7,522 nt of DNA, taken from the NCBI GenBank assembly GCA_019420405.1, contig JAHZHF010000150.1, forward strand, positions 1-7,522. Direction: 5' to 3'. The notes beneath the pieces are model-generated. The model was not told the DNA's origin. It did not search any database and saw only the letters and a program-made list of their open reading frames with translations. Origin of the DNA: Clostridiales bacterium (GTDB lineage: Bacteria; Bacillota; Clostridia; Lachnospirales; Lachnospiraceae). The number at the start of each line of letters is the position of its first letter. Positions within the stretch are counted from its first letter, which is position 1. Shown here in pieces: positions 1 through 5,033 of this stretch. Both the position numbers and the translations under genes were made by a program.

Positions 1-33
1 TGAAAGACTTCCGGCCGCGCCTGTTTCTTGTAG

Positions 34-373
34 CAGCTATATATTCATTAACTTCTGTCTTGGGAAAAACAGAAAACAGCCCTATTTCGAGAAAATTCTG
101 CGGGGATGGGGGGATGGCGAGGGGCGCCTTCGGAAGGGGATTAGTGAAACTTAAAGTGCCGGATACGGATGTTAGGGCAGGCGGGGCGCTTGTCTGAGCG
201 TCAGCGAGTTAAGCCCCGGCTGTCTTTGTTTTTAATCCGTATCCGGTACTTTGTAGTTTCCCTTATTCCCTGGAGCGAAGCCCAGAGCCGTCCTCCATCC
301 CCGCAGAATACGTTTGAAAATCAGCTCTGTTTTCGGATGTTTTGCAAAAGGACGTTAGTGAACTAAATAGCTG
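34..373 (+). repeat. Long palindromic element, left copy (MITE-like or structured RNA; unnamed family)
   Basis: A gene-free stretch of about 340 bases that folds back on itself along its whole length. The ends pair (CAGCTAT at 34-40 with ATAGCTG at 367-373), then AAAACAG at 73-79 with CTGTTTT at 327-333. A perfect 15-bp stem follows (95-109 with 295-309), then GGATACGGAT at 161-170 with ATCCGTATCC at 235-244, flanked by GAAACT (146-151) with AGTTTC (255-260). GGGGC at 183-187 pairs with GCCCC at 213-217. The tip (188-212) holds the core CTTGTCTGAGCG-TCA-GCGAGTTAA, shared with the right copy at 7137-7496. The 3' third (304-375) also matches the right copy in blocks: CAGAATACGT, CGGATGT, GTTAG and ACTAAATAGCTGAA. 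It begins 16 bases after the coaX stop codon, so a coaX transcript would run into it. No transposase gene and no clear target-site duplication were seen. Strand is assigned by the core orientation. Confidence 0.8.
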
Positions 374-389
374 AACTATTACGAATCTG

Positions 390-1160
390 TTAATGTTTCT
401 TATTTTTACGGTAAATCACTGCCAGTCCTTTAAGCAGCAGATCATCATCCAATATGATTTTTCTTCTGCAGTATGGCACAACTTTTTTCGCCAGTCCTCC
501 GGTAGCGATCACTGTCACGTCTCCCTCCAGTTCATCGCAAAGCCGGTCGATCAGGCCGTCTATCGCTGCCGCAGCGCTGTAGAGCGTTCCACTTTTCATA
601 CACTCCACTGTGTTCTTCCCTATGATATGCTCCGGCGGCTCCAGGCCGATACCGCCGAGCTGGGAGGCATGCGCTGTCAGTGATTCCAGGGACACGCCGA
701 TCCCCGGATAGATCATCCCGCCGATATAATTCTTGTTCTTATCAATCACACACACCGTGTTTGCAGTTCCAAGATCGAAGATCAGCATCGGAGCCGTGTA
801 CTCCGCCAGCGCTGCCACAGAATCTACTACCAGGTCGCTGCCGAGCTGGGCCGGATTATCGATCCGTATATTGAGACCGGTCTTTATGCCTGCTCCCACA
901 ACAAGCGGCTCTTTTTTCAGGATCTTCTCAACTGCCAGTTTGGCAACTGTCGTGATCTCTGGAACAACAGAGGAAATGATCCCCCCGTCCAGATCGTCCC
1001 GCCTGATATGGTAGATATCAAGCACACTCTTGATATCTATCGCATACTCAAGCTCTGTCTTAGTTCGCACAGTTGACAGCCGCTCAACGAAAACACATTT
1101 CCGCTCTTCGATACAGCCGATCACAATATTGGTATTTCCGATATCAATAGCCAAGATCAT
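390..1160 (-). CDS. coaX: Type III pantothenate kinase (CoaX)
   Basis: Cytoplasmic enzyme that phosphorylates pantothenate to 4'-phosphopantothenate with ATP, the first step of CoA synthesis. The 256-residue length is normal for the family. Visible ASKHA-fold motifs are DIGNT at residues 6-10 (phosphate binding), GSDLVVD at 107-113, DLGTANT at 129-135 with the likely catalytic Asp129, GGMIYPGIGVSLESL at 147-161, GKNTVE at 181-186 and ATGGLA at 219-224. Two positions depart from the consensus I know: Leu110 where many members have Arg (GADR), and Asn134 where Thr is usual (GTATT). The start ATG lies inside the end of the upstream S-component gene (17-base overlap), which suggests translational coupling; the SD-like purines (GGGAAAGG) are weak and distant. 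Type III kinases are not feedback-inhibited by CoA in the characterised cases. The gene ends 16 bases before the palindromic element at 34-373, with no ordinary terminator between. Confidence 0.95.
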   Translation of the reverse strand: MILAIDIGNTNIVIGCIEERKCVFVERLSTVRTKTELEYAIDIKSVLDIYHIRRDDLDGGIISSVVPEITTVAKLAVEKILKKEPLVVGAGIKTGLNIRIDNPAQLGSDLVVDSVAALAEYTAPMLIFDLGTANTVCVIDKNKNYIGGMIYPGIGVSLESLTAHASQLGGIGLEPPEHIIGKNTVECMKSGTLYSAAAAIDGLIDRLCDELEGDVTVIATGGLAKKVVPYCRRKIILDDDLLLKGLAVIYRKNKKH

Positions 1161-2145
1161 TTCTAAAGCCCAGCCTTTCCCTGATAGTTTTCTTTAAAAG
1201 AACCCGCCCAATAAGAAGCGTGAGCACCCCGGCCACAATCGCCTCCGGCACTCCGTTGATTCCGATCACGGACAGAATAAATGTATAGACCGCCGACACC
1301 GCGACATCATTTGCCGCCGCATATGCCTCGCGGAAAAATACAAAGATCAGGTTCATTACAAGCAGTGTATTCACAAGCGCTCCGGAGATACCCGCCAGTA
1401 TCAGGCCCACGCTGGAGATGCCTCGCTTTCTCGCTTTCTCACCAGAGAATCTCAGCACCAGCTTGTATACATAAAACGGCAGGATTCCAACCAGAATTCT
1501 CGGAATAAAACAGATAATTACACTGCCAATTCCGCCGCTCACTCCCGCCACACTGTAAAACGGCGTAAACACAAAGGATGTGGGCGTCGGATTCATTGTG
1601 TTATTGATAAAACTTGTAAGGCCAAAAAGGAAGCCAAGGACTCCGCCCTTTTTCGGCCCCATCAGCAGTGAAGCGATAATCACAGGCACGTGGATAATCG
1701 TCGCCCGTGTAAATCCAAGCGGGATATAGCCCAGAAAGGGGGTAAAGGCCATGATGCATATGATTGCACCGAATATCGCCACCTGAACCATGCTCATTGT
1801 GCTGTATCTGCTTCCTGCCTGTGCACCTGCTGTCTGTGCACCTGCTGTCCGAGCATCTGATGCCCGCGTGGGCGCTGTATGCGCACCTGATCCCTGTGTA
1901 CCTGCTCCCTGCGTGCCCGTTGTCTGTGCGTCCGCCGCCTGTGCGCTTACCGTCTGCGCATTCACCATCTGTATATACACTGTCTGCGCGCCCGGCGCGT
2001 TTACATTCACGGTCTGAGCATTTACCGCCTGTGCGCCTGCTGTCTGATTGCTTTCTGTGTGCACGTTTTCTGTATGCACGTCCTCCAGCCGCACGCCATT
2101 CGCCTGCGCGCTGCCGTTTTGTTCTGATTTTTTTAAGTTGTTCAT
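1144..2145 (-). CDS. ECF transporter S component, probably for pantothenate (PanT-like), with repetitive N-terminal tail
   Basis: Membrane substrate-binding subunit of an energy-coupling-factor vitamin transporter; it would work with a shared EcfT/EcfA module encoded elsewhere. The conserved part spans about residues 115-333, with roughly six hydrophobic segments (near 119-140, 150-163, 166-180, 200-226, 246-272, 282-316). The first holds an A-x3-A motif (Ala123, Ala127) of the kind that docks S components on EcfT. Pantothenate specificity is inferred from position: 64 bases after coaBC and overlapping coaX by 17 bases. Residues 21-110 are the oddity: 18 five-residue units, consensus roughly AGAQT, with little charge and no hydrophobic stretch. 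S components are normally about 180-220 residues, so this one is extended by about 110. The strong RBS AGGAGG, 5 bases before this ATG, supports translation of the tail; internal Met117 and Met119 have no comparable RBS. S-component termini usually lie in the cytoplasm. Confidence 0.87.
   Translation of the reverse strand: MNNLKKSEQNGSAQANGVRLEDVHTENVHTESNQTAGAQAVNAQTVNVNAPGAQTVYIQMVNAQTVSAQAADAQTTGTQGAGTQGSGAHTAPTRASDARTAGAQTAGAQAGSRYSTMSMVQVAIFGAIICIMAFTPFLGYIPLGFTRATIIHVPVIIASLLMGPKKGGVLGFLFGLTSFINNTMNPTPTSFVFTPFYSVAGVSGGIGSVIICFIPRILVGILPFYVYKLVLRFSGEKARKRGISSVGLILAGISGALVNTLLVMNLIFVFFREAYAAANDVAVSAVYTFILSVIGINGVPEAIVAGVLTLLIGRVLLKKTIRERLGFRNDLGY
1817..2086 (-). repeat. 15-bp tandem repeat, 18 units in perfect register, coding
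   Basis: Eighteen consecutive 15-base units (starting at 1817, 1832, 1847 ... 2072 on the + strand) run without an insertion or deletion. A representative unit is GTCTGTGCACCTGCT. Units diverge most near both ends and in the middle (ATCTGTATATACACT at 1967), while 1817-1831 and 1832-1846 are nearly identical. Because the period is a multiple of three, the repeat encodes five-residue units in the S-component gene (residues 21-110) and keeps other frames open too, which explains long spurious reading frames on the opposite strand. Change in copy number would alter tail length without breaking the frame. The units do not fit the A(D/N)Lxx pattern of classical pentapeptide-repeat proteins. Confidence 0.9.
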
Positions 2146-2150
2146 AATTG

Positions 2151-2157
2151 CCTCCTC
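2151..2157 (-). promoter_or_regulatory. Strong ribosome binding site of the S-component gene
   Basis: GAGGAGG on the minus strand, 5 bases before the ATG at 2145. It decides the start: translation begins ahead of the repetitive tail rather than at the internal methionines next to the first membrane segment. Confidence 0.85.
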
Positions 2158-2209
2158 GTTATCATTCCCATTCGGGATACAATACTTTTGGCACAGAGAG
2201 AAGTTTCTT

Positions 2210-3460
2210 CTACTTTCTCCTCATGTCCATTATCTTATCCAGGATTTTTACGGCTGTCTCCTCTTTGGAAATCTTTCCGAGTGAAACTTCCTCATCCTCT
2301 GTGATAAGAGTCACTACATTCGTGTTGCCGCCGAATCCGGCGCCCGCCACTCTCAAGCTGTTCGCCGCGATCATATCCAGATGCTTTCTCTCCAGCTTCC
2401 GTCTTGCATTTTCAAGAAGATTCTGCGTCTCCATTGCGAATCCGCACAGAAACTGTCCCGGTCTCTTATGCTCTCCCAGATACGCCAGGATATCATCCGT
2501 GCGCTCCAGCTCGAGCACTGCACCCGCCGATGACGGATCGCCCGGATCGCCGGAAGTCCGGCCGCTGCCAAACTCGTCCGACTTCTTGATCTTTTCCCCG
2601 CTGATATGCTTCGGCCGGAAATCCGCCACTGCCGCTGCCTTGATGATAATATCCTGCTCCTGTGCGCGCTCTGTCACCGCGGTAAACATATCCTTCGCCG
2701 ACTTCACCTGTATAGTATCGACAAACCGGGGCGGTTCCAGCGCCGTGGGCCCGGTCACAAGCGTGACATGTGCCCCTCTCCGGCTGCAAACCTGTGCAAT
2801 GGCGTACCCCATCCTTCCGGTTGAGTGATTGGTGATATATCTCACCGGATCGATGGCTTCCTCCGTAGGTCCCGCCGTCACAAGAACCTTAAGTCCCTCC
2901 ATGTCTTTCTCATACTCTGCCTCCTGAAGAATATACTGGAGCAGCACCTCCGGCTCCGGCATCTTCCCGGCTCCGGTATCCCCGCAGGCCAGGTATCCCA
3001 CAGCCGGGCTGATTACCGAGTATCCGTGGTCTGCCAGGAATTTCAGATTTTCCTGAACAATGGGATTTTCAAACATGTTCGTATTCATCGCCGGAGAGAT
3101 AAGCTTCTTACACTTGCACGCCATCACTGTTGTTGTCAGCATATCATCCGCGATCCCGTGAGCCAGCTTCCCGATCACATTTGCGCTGGCCGGAGCGATC
3201 ATCACAACATCCGCCAGCTTTGCCAGTGAAACGTGCTCCACGCTGAACTCAAAATTCCGGTCAAACGTATCGACAAGACACTTGTTGCCGGTGAGCGTCT
3301 CAAAAGTAATCGGGTTGATGAAGTTTGTCGCGTTCTTCGTCATCAGCACGTGTACATCCGCCTGCTGTTTCTTCAGTGCGCTGGCCAGATAAGCTGTCTT
3401 ATACGCGGCGATGCTGCCGGATACTCCCAGCAGAACTGTCTTCCCTTTTAACACTGTCAT
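2210..3460 (-). CDS. coaBC: Bifunctional phosphopantothenoylcysteine decarboxylase / phosphopantothenate-cysteine ligase (CoaBC, Dfp)
   Basis: Joins cysteine to 4'-phosphopantothenate (CoaB, CTP-dependent) and decarboxylates the product to 4'-phosphopantetheine (CoaC, FMN-dependent). Residues 1-185 are the CoaC flavoprotein: GVSGSIAAYK at 12-21 (flavin site), EHVSLA with the likely catalytic His76, APASAN at 89-94, the PAMNTNM clamp at 123-129, and ACGDTGAGKM at 158-167 with the active-site Cys159. Residues 188-412 are CoaB: VTAGPTEEAIDPVR at 194-207, NHSTGRMG at 211-218, AAAVADFRP at 275-283 and KIKK at 290-293. At about 294-315 a Gly/Ser/Asp-rich stretch of roughly 18-20 extra residues sits between KIKK and LELERTDDIL, where homologues usually have only a few. 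Total length, 416, is slightly above the usual ~400. Start: the ATG at 3460 is only 1 base from the RBS AGAAAGGGGG, whereas GTG at 3454 is 7 bases away and gives the canonical N-terminus LKGKTVLLGV; GTG is more likely. Confidence 0.95.
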   Translation of the reverse strand: MTVLKGKTVLLGVSGSIAAYKTAYLASALKKQQADVHVLMTKNATNFINPITFETLTGNKCLVDTFDRNFEFSVEHVSLAKLADVVMIAPASANVIGKLAHGIADDMLTTTVMACKCKKLISPAMNTNMFENPIVQENLKFLADHGYSVISPAVGYLACGDTGAGKMPEPEVLLQYILQEAEYEKDMEGLKVLVTAGPTEEAIDPVRYITNHSTGRMGYAIAQVCSRRGAHVTLVTGPTALEPPRFVDTIQVKSAKDMFTAVTERAQEQDIIIKAAAVADFRPKHISGEKIKKSDEFGSGRTSGDPGDPSSAGAVLELERTDDILAYLGEHKRPGQFLCGFAMETQNLLENARRKLERKHLDMIAANSLRVAGAGFGGNTNVVTLITEDEEVSLGKISKEETAVKILDKIMDMRRK

Positions 3461-3461
3461 T

Positions 3462-3471
3462 CCCCCTTTCT
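3462..3471 (-). promoter_or_regulatory. Ribosome binding site of coaBC, favouring the GTG start
   Basis: AGAAAGGGGG on the minus strand. It is 1 base from the ATG at 3460-3458 but 7 bases from the GTG at 3454-3452. Normal spacing therefore points to GTG as the true start, two codons inside the longest frame. Confidence 0.7.
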
Positions 3472-3568
3472 GAATTGTTATCTTTTTGAACCATTACCCT
3501 GAATGTAGTCCTGAACCATCATCCGATCAGTGTGAACATCCCGCAGTTATGTCGGGATTGCTCCGGTT
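3462..3568 (-). other. Leader of the coaBC-S component-coaX transcript
   Basis: About 107 bases lie between the predicted transcription start and coaBC. On the minus strand it holds a small hairpin (ATCCCG with CGGGAT; + strand 3538-3543 and 3553-3558, 9-base loop) that is not followed by a T run, so it is not a terminator. It also holds a direct repeat ATGGTTCA (+ strand TGAACCAT at 3487-3494 and 3512-3519), start-to-start 25 bases. I do not recognise a known riboswitch. The repeats could be a regulator site or chance. Confidence 0.4.
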
Positions 3569-3575
3569 CGGGTAC

Positions 3576-3604
3576 ATTATAGGGCATGGACATAAAAAAA
3601 TCAA
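3576..3604 (-). promoter_or_regulatory. Sigma-A promoter for the coaBC operon, overlapping the rpoN stop codon
   Basis: On the minus strand a -35 box TTGATT (3604-3599) is followed by a 17-base spacer and a perfect -10 box TATAAT (3581-3576). The -35 hexamer includes the TGA stop of rpoN. Position, spacing and match make this a strong vegetative promoter, so the CoA genes need not depend on readthrough from the sigma-54 genes. Confidence 0.8.
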
Positions 3605-4986
3605 TTCTCATATTCTTTCCGGCCGGAAGCATTGGGAATATTCTCTTCCTCCCGGTATTTTGCCACGGTGCGCCTTGAGATCCTGATCCCCCGCTCCTCC
3701 AGCTTCTCCGCAAGCACGCGGTCGCTGTAAGGCTTCTGCCGGTTTTCTCCCTCGATAATGCTCTTTAGCGCCGCCTTGATATCGGCCGCGGTCGCCGTCT
3801 CGTCTGACGCCCCGAAAATATTTGAAGCAGCAGAACGCTCCGCATTCTTTGCGAAGAAATAACTCAGAGGGAAGGTTCCCCAGGTGCACTGCAGATATTT
3901 CATCCGGACCGCGCGGCTGACTGTAGATTCATGAATCCCCAGCTTCTCTGCCACATCCGACATTCGAAGCGGCTTTAACCCCGGACCGCCCTCCTGGAAG
4001 AATTCAGACTGACACGCCACAATCTCCCGGGCAACAGAGAACAGAGTCGAATTTCTCTGGCTGATGCACTGCCTGATCCACTCCGCCTGGCTGATCTTCT
4101 TCTGGAGATAATCCTGTACCTCCTTGTCCTCGCTGTTCCGGTACATCTGCAGATAACCGGGATTTAAGGAAATATCGGGATATACGGATTCATTTAACAA
4201 AATATCCAGGTGTCCCTTGAATTTTACTACAATGACGTCCGGGTTTATATAGTGCGTGCGCTGTACCCTTCCCAGATAAGCCCCTGGTTTTGGATCAAGT
4301 GTACGGACCAGATCGCAGTATTCCTTTACTTCACGGACAGAAACCGACAGTTCTTTCGCAATCGCCGGGAGCTGGTTCTTTGCCATTTTTTCCAGTTCAC
4401 AATTTACAAACTTCTCAAGTGTGGGGGTGAGCAGCCCTTTCCGCTCCAACTGGAGACAAAGACATTCATTCAGTGAACGGGCCCCGACTCCTGCCGGCTC
4501 CAGAGTCTGGATCAGCCGGAGAAGTGTCAGAAACCGCTCTTCTTCCATATGAAAATACTGCAGAAAGTCTTCCAGCGGTTCCACAAAATATCCCCTGTCA
4601 TCCAGACTCTCCAGAATCGCCCTGATATCATCTTCATACTCATCCGGAATATGTTTGACAAGGAGCTGTTCCCAGAGGGATTCCGCGAGATTTTCCGTCT
4701 GATGGGTATCGATATTCCACTCGGGCGGCTCATCCTCATTCGTCTCAATTTTCTGGTAGAGGTAGCGGTTCTGCTCGTCGTGAGACTGAATCCACTGATA
4801 CGTTCCGGATTCTTTCTCCGGCTCTTTTTCCGGCACCTTCTGGACCAGGTCGATAACCGGATTCTCCATGGACTGTTCATTCAGATATTCCTCCAGATCA
4901 GCAGAGGACATCTGAAGGATTGACGCAGACTGGATCATCTTCTGGGAGAGGATCTGTTTTTGTTCCTGTTTTAGTTCAAGTGCCAT
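3601..4986 (-). CDS. rpoN: RNA polymerase sigma-54 factor (RpoN)
   Basis: Alternative sigma factor that directs core polymerase to -24/-12 promoters and needs an AAA+ activator to open them. The 461 residues match the normal length. Region I (about 1-50) is the Gln/Leu-rich activator-responsive segment beginning LKQEQKQILSQKMIQS. An acidic linker follows (50-95). The core-binding region (about 96-290) includes LEPAGVGARSL at 162-172 and LDPKPGA at 230-236. The central HTH for -12 recognition is near 340-375 (MSDVAEKLGIHESTVSRAVR). The C-terminal RpoN box for -24 recognition is ISRRTVAKYR at 436-445, close to the family consensus ARRTVAKYRE. The purine stretch AAAGGGAAG before the ATG serves as RBS. 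Only 47 bases separate it from the activator gene upstream, with no obvious promoter or terminator between, so the two are probably cotranscribed. Confidence 0.96.
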   Translation of the reverse strand: MALELKQEQKQILSQKMIQSASILQMSSADLEEYLNEQSMENPVIDLVQKVPEKEPEKESGTYQWIQSHDEQNRYLYQKIETNEDEPPEWNIDTHQTENLAESLWEQLLVKHIPDEYEDDIRAILESLDDRGYFVEPLEDFLQYFHMEEERFLTLLRLIQTLEPAGVGARSLNECLCLQLERKGLLTPTLEKFVNCELEKMAKNQLPAIAKELSVSVREVKEYCDLVRTLDPKPGAYLGRVQRTHYINPDVIVVKFKGHLDILLNESVYPDISLNPGYLQMYRNSEDKEVQDYLQKKISQAEWIRQCISQRNSTLFSVAREIVACQSEFFQEGGPGLKPLRMSDVAEKLGIHESTVSRAVRMKYLQCTWGTFPLSYFFAKNAERSAASNIFGASDETATAADIKAALKSIIEGENRQKPYSDRVLAEKLEERGIRISRRTVAKYREEENIPNASGRKEYEN

Positions 4987-5033
4987 ACCAAGCTTCCCTT
5001 TCTATTATTGAACTGAGACTGGCATCTGTTGCA

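Noticed and set aside
169..366. A 65-codon open frame on the + strand inside the left element
   Set aside because: It spans a palindromic, structure-bearing repeat, has no proper RBS and gives a protein with no recognisable features.
1817..2086. Classical pentapeptide-repeat (A(D/N)Lxx) domain or CRISPR-like array
   Set aside because: Units lack the A(D/N)Lxx pattern, and 15-bp contiguous coding units without spacers are not a CRISPR.
1764..2147. Long Cys/Pro-rich open frames on the + strand opposite the S-component gene
   Set aside because: The 15-bp repeat keeps all frames open; these are shadows of the minus-strand coding repeat and lack RBS support.
3462..3568. Known riboswitch in the coaBC leader
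   Set aside because: Only one short hairpin and a direct repeat are visible; nothing matches a riboswitch fold I know.
3594..3628. Intrinsic terminator after rpoN from the palindrome TTCCGGCCGGAA (3617-3628) and the T run (3600-3594)
   Set aside because: The palindrome is inside the coding sequence and separated from the T run by about 16 bases; the T run fits better as promoter spacer.
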